From assembly GCA_022539475.1 (NCBI GenBank), contig VCMS01000005.1, positions 124,001-188,000 of the forward strand: 64,000 nucleotides of DNA. Direction: 5' to 3'. The notes beneath the pieces were generated by a model. It did no database searches. It saw nothing but the letters and a program-made list of their open reading frames with translations, and had not been told where the DNA came from. The position numbers were made by a program, and so were the translations under genes. How positions within the stretch are numbered: position 1 is the stretch's first letter; every line of letters starts with the position of its first letter. Source of the stretch: Gracilaria domingensis (taxonomy: Eukaryota > Rhodophyta > Florideophyceae > Gracilariales > Gracilariaceae). Below, in pieces: positions 20,701 to 29,886 of the stretch.

Positions 20701-21637
20701 TCACCGAGATCTTTTGACTGCAACCAAGAACATAAAAACAGAAATGCAACCCATTATGGTTAATAGATCTACAACGACTCCAGCAAGCGGGAATGAGAGG
20801 CAGGGAGAACGAGCCAGAGACGACTCTAAGGGAGGGGGTGGTACTGCGGACTTGATTCGGGCTCCTACTTTTATCACTCAAGAAGCTGAAGCTCGGGGTG
20901 TATTGAGAGCAAGTGAGCAGCAGAAGACACAACAAATACTTAAAGAGGACCGTCATCTTTGTGCACCAAACGAGATTTCAACGAAGAGTATAGGAGTGCT
21001 GAACAAAGAGTGTCACACAACGCCTCTAACCGTGCAAGATAAGGAGGCACCAGCTTGGCCTACAGTTGATGCTCAGTTGGGCCCCGATGAAAACAAAATC
21101 CACATGGTAGAGGACGAGCCAGATGGCCAGGACACCCACGTCAAGGTTCCTTCCCGCTATCTTGAACGATGTCGAAAGGTTTTTTCTGAGGCTTGCCAGG
21201 CTTTCCAGGTGGCCGACATGAACACATTGACCAACCAAGATGCCTACACGATTATGTTAGGCTTTACGGAGAAGGAACTTAACTATGTGGAAAAGAAAAG
21301 CGTTGCGAAGATTATATATGACATTGTAGGGATTCGAAACGCATGCTCTTTGCCAATGTTCATTGATGCCTTTGGACAAATACTGGAAACGGTTAGGGCT
21401 TCGCGGATAGAATACTGGACGGGTGTATTTTCTCGTGCTACATGCAAAGCTGGAGAGTCTATTCTTGTTTTCCACGCTCGCGATCTTCTTAAAGGGGAGC
21501 GAGATCAGGGTAACATTAGTTTGGGACAGAAATGGACAGACACAGAACTGGAAGCCTTGTTCGAGAGAATTTCTGATGGTATGCTTGTTGATCTCGCTTC
21601 CTTCTTGCATTGCGTGGACGAGGTTTTGGACAGTTGA
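17723..21637 (+). CDS. Large WD40-like protein with long charged tail, unknown
   Basis: A 1304-residue protein from the ATG at 17723, no intron. Residues 1-90 are Pro/Ser/Arg-rich and basic (nuclear-type clusters SARRRRRD, PQKRHRR). Residues about 100-470 look like WD40 blades (GVAHLWDVRG, TTSQDGIARVWSA, ALSPDAKYVAVSF). Residues about 480-1130 are highly charged and low in hydrophobics, so disordered. A compact helical C-terminus (about 1145-1304) contains YLERCRKVFSEACQAFQVADM and ends DEVLDS; it has a faint EF-hand-like pattern without convincing calcium ligands. I recognise no named family. A nuclear scaffold is the simplest reading, inferred from the basic N-terminus and propeller. Confidence 0.8.
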   Translation: MTFGNKYHSLSSRYANNYSPHRLQPTPAAFTRKRPYSPPRPPSPAYPYMSPSRNPSSARRRRRDIDSPHSSSQSSYDPSIRPQKRHRRAPLSTIAPKNLYDGTSVSQSTVIHCASFSQGALGCISTAVERKLGVRGLAQEGVAHLWDVRGNPPSLRLRSTLHHQSRVFRAALCSDSLTAVTTSQDGIARVWSAVGNEYTADRLSFYQPFRNARACALSPDAKYVAVSFYSGSKKPTYEGGDCISSFKSQVFVRQLQTDSIVFEQVEKGIADQIVLAENASIIAIGLCGVTPAPKIARRHRILLYNKRGTLLLSLHDCFPPEQHSCTAWHMSMTGDRLALCSKSNQLQVYLGGNRREWDRTPTVLSSQSFHSFRQCRFARNPDILAAVGISGKSGESVLGLFRVSDGTALFVVPMQVPIANVLDIHPYTSQSHAMDAKNTAHSVSVVSAVSGKASRPGSLLNLHVYSDPRETKGAQRFSKPESKSRKAEQRAPEKMAVDNSRNTHFVNTGFVPFRLCRDPSPLRQVHLESPSASRSSAALKSSESSVQTPLHNRFASWSFDRTAKQTLTSCETESQNLRRGEKHQYVGEKISNVPDPVEGALKNCDPSPEEKGVSCPESCISPKADTAQLLKNHKNTKARDASVPTTTRESSTKSKGLVNSNEPVSSIEPGSLSNSKSYEAQLESHVKTKKSATPLSEHKLDSTNASTENDQNVIQEKQLIIDKDKNTWRRSETEEDKNGCEKKPSHTEEPLSMQNKAASETKKGCFKANQQDGSDICPDKEKLARQPAHQEELPKAPSKKNDMKNCPPKTLVPVPETNLKQDDACENNEVRVNTSVDPKDFGRGNRSKNGSAVIEKNAKKGGQAEKGSVTIQDARNHVNESCEKEKVESLSAISTPQSDDWTPATRFAAMEQIRMRDAKSTANTGENEHPTPQILKRGVTGSKDNQILKDVHKKQVSVENEDAKLVLQNEVGTETLSECTENLSRTPLNKGGSHRDLLTATKNIKTEMQPIMVNRSTTTPASGNERQGERARDDSKGGGGTADLIRAPTFITQEAEARGVLRASEQQKTQQILKEDRHLCAPNEISTKSIGVLNKECHTTPLTVQDKEAPAWPTVDAQLGPDENKIHMVEDEPDGQDTHVKVPSRYLERCRKVFSEACQAFQVADMNTLTNQDAYTIMLGFTEKELNYVEKKSVAKIIYDIVGIRNACSLPMFIDAFGQILETVRASRIEYWTGVFSRATCKAGESILVFHARDLLKGERDQGNISLGQKWTDTELEALFERISDGMLVDLASFLHCVDEVLDS

Positions 21638-22613
21638 GATTTCTGTGGCCACGATTTTCAACAAAGTGGCGACGTGAGAGAGAAATTCTATCTTCTTGTT
21701 TAACCGTGGCGAGAAGGAGAGAACTTGTACATGTAGGTACCTCATTTGGAGCTCTGTACGAACAAGGTGTATAACTGGGAGGAGCCACATACACATTCGT
21801 GCTTAATCCGAACGGCGTTCTCATGACGTGGTCAGCAATATCTCTTTCTATTTCTTAGCAAAGCCGAGCTGTCGAGATCGTATTCGTCATGCCTTGTCAG
21901 CACCTCCTGAGAAATCGACACATGTTAGCCGCAGCCCCACAAGCTTCTTTATCCTAGTAAGTCACTGGGACTGTCGTTTTGGCGCACGCTTGAAGAAGTC
22001 TAAGAATCAATTACTACCCTCAGAACTATCCCGATTTCTTTGATGGTGTTTGAAAAGTCACTCTGACTCACGCGGATTTGTCGCAGTGTTGAAGGGGAAC
22101 TGCTCTAGAGGTCAAGGCTACATTCCAAATAGTCTTTGCGAAGTCACATTTTTCAGGACTTCTTGCGCTCTGAGCTTTCTCTTCCACATTAGCATTGTAT
22201 GGCGCAACTCACAACTCTCTCTCTCTCTCGTTTATTGGTGGCCATTGGGTATCAAACTTAATTCTAACTACATGTAGATAAAGACGGCTCTGTTCCGTTC
22301 ATGGGAACACTTTCTCATTGAAACGGATCATTCTGAAAAGATGCTGCTCTGGTTTTGGAGGTCCATCCCTTTCTTTTCCCAAACCGGACGAGGCACACTA
22401 CGGTAAGGCGGATCGCATATGCCTCTCCTGACTACATGGAACTTGAAATACATGTGCAATACATTTATGCCATTTGTGGTCTAGCCATCTACGTTGCGAA
22501 AGCCTCTTTGAGGCCTAAGTTGTGCCTGCCAACCTTCGAAAGAACGTGTGAGGTTGCAAGAAACACATTAATACGTCGTGCATCGACCCGCGATTGTGGC
22601 CCGTCGCCAATGA
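21638..22613. other. Intergenic, nothing recognised
   Basis: Lies between the 3' ends of two convergent genes. Open frames here are short and lack domains; no strong repeats seen apart from short CT runs near 22220. Confidence 0.4.
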
Positions 22614-23490
22614 CTAGTTCCGACCAGCCATGACACCACCATCCACATCCCAGATAGCCCCTGTGACCCAAGAGCTCTTTTCATCCTGCAGTAAGAACAA
22701 AACTGTATTCGCGACATCAGCCGGTTCACCAACTCGACCAACTGGGTGAAACGAATTGAAGGATTTCATGGTGCTCTCCAATTGATCCGGATCAATAAAC
22801 GCCTTGTAGATGGGTGTGTGCACAACTGCGGGCGATACTGCGTTAACACGAATTTTGTGGTCAGCCAGCTCCATTGCGAGATGTTGAGTAAAAGCATGTA
22901 GACCAGCTTTTGCCATAGAGTAAGCGGAACTCGGTGTGGCCTTGATTGCTTGCTTCGCCCACATGGAGCCGATAGAGACGATAGATCCTCCACCGCGACG
23001 CTTCATGTGCTTCGCCACTGCCTGTGTTATAAAGAAAGTACTTTCGTTCAGAGAGTGGTATTGCTGATGTGAAGGAAATCCCAAGGAGGTTAGCCAAGAT
23101 TTGCGTACTAGCATTCTACAAGTTATGATACAAGTTGACACAGGGACATACCTGATAATCTTCTACGGAGTGCTCCAAAAATGGTTTAGGGTTGAACACG
23201 CCCGCAGAGTTGACAAGGTAGCGAACGCGTAGTTGCTGTGGAAGAGACTCGATTTTTGCAATGACGGAGCTCCAAGAATGGTTGTTGGATAGGTCGGTTT
23301 GCCAAAACTCAATAGCTTTCTCAAATTCTGGAAGTTGCTTAAGTACGTTTTCGAACTTTTCCCTATTGTTTCCTATGAGCTTGACGTCAACGTGGGAATG
23401 AAGGAGTTGCTTAGCTACAGCGAGTCCAATACCAGAAGTACCTCCGACGATGATGGCGATGTCGCGTTCCATTGGGGTGCTTGGAGTCAT
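22614..23490 (-). CDS. Short-chain dehydrogenase/reductase, two exons
   Basis: Exons 23152-23490 and 22614-23063 encode 262 residues; the 88-bp intron (23064-23151) starts GTATGT, contains GGCTAACC and ends CATCAG. The classical SDR pattern is complete: cofactor motif GGTSGIG near the start, NSAG in the fourth strand, catalytic Ser in GSIVSIGS, and YSMAK for the YxxxK pair. The end (WDVDGGVMAG) is typical of classical SDRs of about 250 residues. Splicing is required because exon 1 alone stops soon after DYQ and exon 2 lacks the cofactor site. It probably uses NAD(H) or NADP(H) in the cytosol; the substrate is not evident. Confidence 0.9.
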
Positions 23491-24470
23491 TGGTAGAATA
23501 CGGTATCCTTACTTTTGGAAATGGTTGCGGTGAGGGTTGATAGTGGTGATGATGTTGATGTTGACGAACAATGGAGATGAAGTTGCCAGGGCTTTTATGG
23601 ACAAGTCGGGATTGAGAAGCGGGACTGTCACGATGATACTCGCTGCATGAAGATTGCACATGAAGACAGTCAATGTAGAAACTGTGATGATCTAGAAAGA
23701 AAGGAGTTTGGATACAACCGTTAAGAGTACAAAGCTTGTCCATTTCACAGCGTAACATGGGAGCGAGATGTTCAAAGAGAAACTGGACATTCTAGCCGTC
23801 TGACTACTTCATTGAAGAAGCTCTAGTTGGGGGCGCGGGTTCACGTGACAACGACTGACCCCACCGCGAAGCAGATTGAGACAGTGATACCTGTAGGTTG
23901 ACGTGCGATATCTCGAACTACCGAAGGTAGTTGCCATCAAAGAGACATCAAGCGGGCCTTGATATGAGAGATGTGCGGAGCGAATTGGACACAGCAAATG
24001 AGGAAGATTGCTGCACGGTCGAGTGTCAGCGGCATGCGGTCGTTGTGCAACATAGGGAGATCGCTACCCTCGGCGAAAATGAAGATGGACGCACGAGAGA
24101 CCACGCGCGGTCTGTCATTCTCGTCCCAAAGCACCAAGCGTCGTCGAAAAGCCAACCCCCCAGTGCAAGCCGCTCAGTAGCGCGCGCCTGTCGCGTGCAC
24201 ACGGCGCATGCCAGCGCTCCACTCGACCGCACGCCGCCGGCGCGTGTTCGACGCATGGCGCTGTCCAATCCAATCAGTGGTTGCGCCTCACCCCGCTCAC
24301 CTCGGCGTTCACTTGGCGCTGTCGGCGCTGGTCGACGCTTACCGCGCTGCCGCCAATAGCGCGCCCAGAGCCCGGGCGGCTGCTACGGCAGCCGCGGCAG
24401 CTCCTTGCTTCTGTGCTCCGGCCGGTACGGCCGTGGGCGCTCTCGTCGGCAGCGAGCCCTGACGTCCATC
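23491..24470. other. Divergent intergenic region
   Basis: Separates the SDR (-) and the proline-rich gene (+). It includes CGGTATCCTTAC at about 23501, CTACCGAAGGTAG at about 23920 and a GC-rich block (about 24170-24470) just before the proline-rich gene. Overlapping open frames in the GC-rich part show no domain and look like chance. Confidence 0.4.
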
Positions 24471-25511
24471 ATGATGCGCGCTCATTTCGCCGAGCTGGAT
24501 GATAGCCTCCTCAGCGCTGAGAGACGCGTACATGCCATCAAGCTGCGACTGGAGGCACTTATTGCTCATCAACTTTCGCTGCCTTCTTCTGGTACGGCTT
24601 CCTCGGATTCCGCGTCTTCGTCTTCCAATGTCTCGCTGCGCCGTCGCGCGCGTTCCCGTTCTCCCGTCAAGCCAAAACGTTTGGATTTTGCATCGAATCA
24701 GCACGAATTGCAGTCTCAATGCGGTACATTCTTATCAACGGCTCAACAATGTCCATCGCAATCTCAACCACAATCGTCTCACTCTCCGACTTCGCATTCA
24801 CTAACAGCGTCACCAAATTCTCAAGTGCAAACTCAATCCAAATGTCTCTCACCCGGAATAACATCCACCACACACGCTTCTCTTTCTCCTCTTACACCTC
24901 AACTAGCATCATCACCGTCTGCGCCACCACCTTCTGCACCGCCACTTCCTCCTCCCCCACTGCCACCTGCGTCACGCACCCGCGTACCGAATATATCCTC
25001 GAAAAGCGTTTTGCCGCCCCTACCGCCCTCCCCGCCTATTGTGCAGTCCGCCCTGAAGGAGAGCATCCAGTCCTCAGCATTACCGTCGTCAAGGTCGCAT
25101 CTTCCGCCTCCGCCTCCGCCTCCGCCTCCGCCTCCGCCTCCAAACCTGGTGCAAAGAGTGTCCTCCAATCGTCGAACCCCGCCCCCACCCCCATCAGCAA
25201 CTTTTGCCACACCCGCCGAGACTGTTGAGGAGCAAAACTCCTCTTCATCGACACAATCTCGTATCGAAAAAAAACTCGATGCTTTACATGCGGCGCTTAC
25301 TACTGCGTTATCGCTGTTGCAATCACAACCCGCAGCAGTCTCTATCCCTTCGGGTGCACCGCTGGACACCGCGAGACCGCTCAAGAAACAACCGCCGCCT
25401 GAGCACGCCGTTAAAGTTTTTGATGCCCGACAGCAAATGTTGGAGGAGCTCAAGAAGAAGATTGGCAAGAGACAAAAAGCGGCTGAGGAGGGCGCTATCG
25501 CCAATTATTAG
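24471..25511 (+). CDS. Proline-rich protein with C-terminal helix, possibly cytoskeletal
   Basis: A 346-residue protein from the ATG at 24471. The N-terminus is a short helix with coiled-coil character (FAELDDSLLSAERRVHAIKLRLEALI). A Ser/Gln-rich region follows, then polyproline tracts at about 145-170 and 203-240, the second formed from a CCGCCT-type repeat. The last 40 residues form a basic helix (ARQQMLEELKKKIGKR). Polyproline followed by a basic helix recalls actin-regulatory proteins such as WASP-family members, but no WH2 consensus or FH2 domain is present, so the family stays unnamed. Long minus-strand frames over the same DNA are shadows of its Pro codons. Confidence 0.7.
   Translation: MMRAHFAELDDSLLSAERRVHAIKLRLEALIAHQLSLPSSGTASSDSASSSSNVSLRRRARSRSPVKPKRLDFASNQHELQSQCGTFLSTAQQCPSQSQPQSSHSPTSHSLTASPNSQVQTQSKCLSPGITSTTHASLSPLTPQLASSPSAPPPSAPPLPPPPLPPASRTRVPNISSKSVLPPLPPSPPIVQSALKESIQSSALPSSRSHLPPPPPPPPPPPPPNLVQRVSSNRRTPPPPPSATFATPAETVEEQNSSSSTQSRIEKKLDALHAALTTALSLLQSQPAAVSIPSGAPLDTARPLKKQPPPEHAVKVFDARQQMLEELKKKIGKRQKAAEEGAIANY
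25101..25140 (+). repeat. CCGCCT minisatellite encoding polyproline
   Basis: Consecutive copies of a CCGCCT-type hexamer inside the proline-rich gene. It keeps frame and would vary proline number if it slipped. Confidence 0.8.
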
Positions 25512-25907
25512 CTCTCGCGACCGCTTCAATTGGCATCTGTATATCGCATGACCTCCCACTCTATGCCATGCTATGAGTGTTTCACAATGCGGAAACACCG
25601 GATGCCGTCAGATGGACGAACTAGTTTGATAGGTAGATAAGGCGTAACTTTCTTCATTTCGATTTTGTCATAGATGTAAAGCGAATAGTTCCCATATATC
25701 ACATTGCGAGAAACATTTTGACCCGTCCGAACTTACTGCCCACTGATGTTACGAGAACCGTGAAATGAAAGTGTTGCTCCGAAATTCCTATAGAGCGCCC
25801 AGCTCAAACGCAATAAAATCTGCTGGGCTGAGAAGCCATCGATACGTCGTTCTCTTGATACTTACACAATCTCATTCGCTGTTCTCCGACTGTAGAAGTG
25901 AGGCTCT

Positions 25908-25932
25908 GAGCACTGCTCAGTGAGCAGTGCTC
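25908..25932. repeat. Perfect 12-bp hairpin
   Basis: Arms GAGCACTGCTCA and TGAGCAGTGCTC around one base. It lies 400 bp beyond the stop of the proline-rich gene. Confidence 0.8.
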
Positions 25933-26305
25933 TCGAAGTTTCGAAAGTTTGTTCTTTCTTTCTCTGAAAGGGAAACATCGCCTTTCCCTCCCAGAAAGAG
26001 AGAGAGAACAGTTCTATGAATGAATGAGGCCTTTGCTGCGGGCAATCTTGCGGTGCATGTACCCAAGGTTACCGTACTCCCCGAAGCTATCAGCCGCGTC
26101 CGTTCTCGAGACTCAAAGAGTGGTGTTATTTCATAAAATGAGAATGTCTGTGGAATCACGAGATTTCGAACTTCACATACCAGGGGTATTATGTGTGAGA
26201 TCAAATTTCTCATCATCGCGGTTCACACTTCTCTCTCTCTCTCTGCTGGGGCAGAAGTCTAATTCCTACAAACAGCAGAGCGTTGCTGTCGAACGAAACG
26301 CTCTT

Positions 26306-26335
26306 TCAGGGGAAAAAGTAAGCACTTTCCCCTGA
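26306..26335. repeat. Perfect 10-bp hairpin
   Basis: TCAGGGGAAA and TTTCCCCTGA separated by 10 nt, 70 bp upstream of an ATG. It may lie in the 5' leader of the following gene. Confidence 0.7.
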
Positions 26336-26402
26336 CCATTTCTCTCTCCTTCGCATTCAGGCAAATCTTTCTGCTTGGTTCAATACTTGCGTTTCTACAA
26401 GA

Positions 26403-27452
26403 ATGCGTCCAGCGACTGCCATGCAACGGGGGTGTGATTTTGACCCCGTCTTGACCGTATTGACATGGATTCCCACTACTGTTTCGTTAACACATCGTCA
26501 CCAAAGGTCGCACCAATATCAAGCATGGAGTACCCAGTGTACCCGGGCGGTCTACTACGGCGCACGGCAATGTTCTCGAAGGTCTGTCCTTTTAAGCGTA
26601 GCAGCTTCAGTCCTTTCGCTATCCTTGAACGAAGCTGGCGCCGTGTGTGGTGAACCGGATCCTTTCTTCGCTCATTTCTTGGACTGGCGGGAGGACTTCG
26701 CAAGTTTTGAGGGCCGCCAGATACACTACCGGCTAATTGGGTCGAAAAAGAAAGAGAAGAAGGCGAAGAAATATCCTGTGGTGTACCTGGGAGACGCTGG
26801 TGTTTCTATGGCCAGCGGTGAAACCCTAGAATTACTTGGTGGCACAGATCGACGTGTCTTGCTCGTTGACCAGCTCGGAGTTGGAGAATCACAGAGTCTA
26901 GAAGGGCAACAGAAGCGCCAATGGCCCGACATGGCCGCGGATGAACTTTCTTCTGTCCTTCTCCAATCAGGTATTGCAAATGAGAAGACAGCTACAAAGA
27001 TTCATCTTGTCGCAGTTGGATTCGGAATTCAGGTAGCAGATGTGCTCCTAAAGCGCTTTGATGCCGATAGCACAGGTTATCAGGTGGCATCAGTGGTTAC
27101 GGAAGGATGGTCCCTACCTCAGAGCACTAAGAACATGTCGTTCAGCGCTATGCAAGGAGAACGTATATGTGCTGCAGAAGGAGCTGAAGGTGGTAACATC
27201 GACCTACTGCGAACAATTTATGGTGGTACGAAGTGGAATCCCAAGGCTGCGATGAAGGACATATCTGCACTTGTGCCAGTGATGGCCTTGCAAATGAAGG
27301 AATGGCCGTCCATAGATTTACAAGGTACATCGATAAGAGAAAAGGAGCTCGATGGAGACGGACGAATCCCACATCTGGCAGCGCCTGACAGAACTCTGGG
27401 AGAAATGGAGCGTTTTTTTGACGAAGTCGAGGGTCGTGTAGCTGAAGGTTGA
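26403..27452 (+). CDS. Alpha/beta-hydrolase-fold protein lacking the nucleophile, probably plastid
   Basis: A 349-residue protein from the ATG at 26403. The first 80 residues are basic and Ser/Thr-rich with a hydrophobic stretch after a twin arginine (SRRSVLLSVAASVLSLSL), as in a transit peptide followed by a thylakoid-lumen signal. Residues about 85-230 resemble the prolyl-iminopeptidase branch of alpha/beta hydrolases (YPVVYLGDAG, VLLVDQLGVGES). At the nucleophile elbow, where the family has G-x-S-x-G, the sequence reads AVGFGIQVA, so Ser is replaced by Gly. No obvious catalytic His block follows, and the C-terminus is shorter than usual. It may be a binding protein rather than an enzyme. 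Confidence 0.7.
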   Translation: MRPATAMQRGCDFDPVLTVLTWIPTTVSLTHRHQRSHQYQAWSTQCTRAVYYGARQCSRRSVLLSVAASVLSLSLNEAGAVCGEPDPFFAHFLDWREDFASFEGRQIHYRLIGSKKKEKKAKKYPVVYLGDAGVSMASGETLELLGGTDRRVLLVDQLGVGESQSLEGQQKRQWPDMAADELSSVLLQSGIANEKTATKIHLVAVGFGIQVADVLLKRFDADSTGYQVASVVTEGWSLPQSTKNMSFSAMQGERICAAEGAEGGNIDLLRTIYGGTKWNPKAAMKDISALVPVMALQMKEWPSIDLQGTSIREKELDGDGRIPHLAAPDRTLGEMERFFDEVEGRVAEG

Positions 27453-28338
27453 ATGAAGAAGTATCTGGCGCCAATATTCAATGACTCATTTCGACGAATA
27501 TTGCAGCGGTCTTGCGAGAAATCGGAAGTGCTTCGATGCCGTAATGCATCGGCATACTCTTCCTTGCTCGATCAAGCTCGTCCCTTGAAAACAGAATAGG
27601 CTTTATGTAGGCTATGCGACCAGATTGTCGCTGCATCAGCATCAGGCGTCTATTTGACTGTCTTGCCCGATTTCATACCGAAGAGCAGAATCTCTCTTTT
27701 CCTTCTGCCTTCCATGCGAGCGATGCAATCCTTGTACGGAGACACCATAGCAGAACTCACCAGATGGCTATTCTCATTCCGCGAAAAAGCATATGCTCGG
27801 CCTTTGTTGTGAATCTGAGCAATTATTTCCCGTTATGCTCTCGTTCTCAGGCAAGTGTTCAAGATGTGATAGGTTCGAGAGAGGACCCGGTACGAAAAAA
27901 CCAGTACAACTCTTAGCTTCCCGAAGCCATTCGCAGAAGACAACTCACTGCTCACGAGAAGCCACAAGGTGAACAATTGAAATAAATTCTTTGTACAGAA
28001 CTGTAACATCAGAACGTCTGGATCCCTTCCGGAATGTCGATGCTCGTTGGCCAACTGTGAGTCAGCTCTTCAGTTCGGACAGTTCTACGATGACGATGAC
28101 TGCAGCGTTTGTTAAGATTCATCGGGAACCATATATGTGGCAATAAATGAACTGTGGACCGCTGCGCACAATCTGCACAGGAAACAAGAGCTACGAAGTG
28201 CACGTTCCCAAATCATCTCGCGTGTTTAGAAATTAGGATCGACGGTTAACCATTCCAAATACACTCAAAAACAGTAAGCGGTTTGGATTGAGGTGAAGAA
28301 GACGCGGCAACATAGGGCACGGTGAACCTATTCGCATT
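27453..28338. other. Intergenic between convergent genes
   Basis: No supported gene; open frames are short and without domains. No strong repeats noticed. Confidence 0.4.
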
Positions 28339-29528
28339 TTACGGCTTTTGTTGCGCCGCAAGGATTTCCTCCACCTCATCACGAGCCAAGGAATAAATCT
28401 GTCCACAAAACTCGCATGTTGCTTCAAGAAACACATAGAAATATAGGGTAAGTACAATGAAATAAATGACAGACTGAACACTGAAGGAAGAGACGTACCT
28501 TCAATGCAGCCATGATCCAAGAGCAGTTGCCGGATTTCGATTTCTGGTATGAGCGCTACCGTTCGTTTCACTCGCTCAATTCCGCATTGGCAATAGTATC
28601 GTGGCGACGATGAAGCAAGCTTCATGGGGGACAGCTCAGCCATGAGCTCACTAACAATCTGTTCTGGGGTCATTCCGGCCCTTATTATCTCTGTAGGTGC
28701 TCCCAGCGCTCTGACATTCTTCTCCACGAGTTCTGCACTTCGGGACGAAGCACCGGGTAACAACTGCAGCAAATAACCACCCGCCGCTGTGACGTTGCCT
28801 TCCGAAGAGACGTATACACCTGCTCCAAGTGCTGAAGGAGTTTGTTCAGATTCGAGCAAATACATGGCAAGGTCCTCCGCGACCTGGCCCGATGTAATCC
28901 GCACAATGCCCGTGTATGGCTGTTTGCTGTATACGCTATCCCTGACAACGGCGACGATACCTGAGCCGATTGCGCCAGGCACATCGAAAGAGCCTTCTTT
29001 GAACGGTAGCTGCACATTGGGGTCGCCGACGTAACCTCTGACTTGTCCTACGCCATTCGAAATGGCGGTGATGCCCTTAATAGGTCCCGAGCCACGAAAT
29101 TCGACTTGCAGGGTCTCGCCATCCTTCTTTCCACTACTCATGAGCAATGCACAAGACAAAGCTCTGCCGAATGCTGTGGAGGCCACAGGACTGGTACGGT
29201 GTAACCTGGTAGCGCCGCTGACAAGACCGGTACATGACACGACGCTACACGACACCTCACCGTTTGCACTGATGGTACGTACCATGGTATCACCAGGAAC
29301 CGGACCCTTCAGAAAGAGCTTTTCGAACGGGAGAGGGTCATCGTGGTGCGGAGGGGGATCGGAAGGGCTGGCCGCATGGCACGAAGCATGGCGCGCTAAG
29401 CGAGACGTGGACAGGGAATACTTGCGGCGCGGCGGGCAGGAGAGGGGGTAGAGAGTGTCCGTGAGCGGTGCGGCAAAGGAGGACGGCGACAATGGCTGTA
29501 GCAGAAACGCAGCCGGAGCCCGTGCCAT
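28339..29528 (-). CDS. hslO: Plastid-type redox chaperone HSP33, two exons
   Basis: Exons 28499-29528 and 28339-28421 encode 370 residues; the 77-bp intron starts GTACGT and ends TTGAAG. The first 70 or so residues are Ser/Pro/Arg-rich, as in a transit peptide. The body resembles HSP33: VRTISANGEV, GSGPIKG, VRGYVGDP, GAIGSGIVAVVRD, PYTGIV and GAGVYVSSEGNVTAAGGYLLQLLPG. The redox zinc centre is split by the intron: CQC in exon 1 and CEFC in exon 2, giving the expected C-x-C ... C-x-x-C set. On oxidation HSP33 releases zinc and binds unfolded proteins, so this should protect the stroma from oxidative stress. The start is the ATG at 29528; upstream codons in frame lack an ATG. Confidence 0.92.
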
Positions 29529-29886
29529 GGTTCGGTTTGGAAAACGACGTTGGCAAAGAGCGATGCGTCTTCGGCGCGCGTTGATCTGTCGCGGTGAGAT
29601 CAACAGCGCATCGAGCTCAAGCGCCGTGGATCGTTTCCCGGCACCACGTGGCCACGACTTCAAGCGGGGGGCCTCTCACCAGTTGGTCGGACCGACTCGG
29701 TCCCATACTCTAATGAAATTGCAACTTGTGTCAGTCGAATCAAAGCCAAGCGACGCTGTGGCGTAAGCGCTGTTGTTCACCGTCTGGCCTTGTCTTTCGC
29801 GCCGCCCCCGATGTTGGTCTCTCCTGCGACCGTCCGCCAGCGCGCTTCGGCCCCGCGCTCAGTTCACCCGCAGCTGCTCGTCTGCT
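29529..29886. promoter_or_regulatory. Shared divergent promoter region
   Basis: A 358-bp GC-rich gap between the start codons of HSP33 (-) and ERGIC3 (+). Both promoters and leaders must lie here. I see no clear TATA box. Confidence 0.5.

Larger units (their letters stand above)
25512..26402. other. Intergenic with two small hairpins
   Basis: No gene seen. Two neat hairpins lie at 25908-25932 and 26306-26335, and CT-rich runs at about 26235. It includes the promoter of the next gene. Confidence 0.4.

Noticed and set aside
25088-25142. CRISPR-like or tandem array signal
   Set aside because: It is a coding hexamer repeat for proline; no spacer structure, and the genome is eukaryotic.
24899-25504. 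201-codon minus-strand frame rich in glycine
   Set aside because: It is the antisense of the polyproline tracts of the plus-strand gene.
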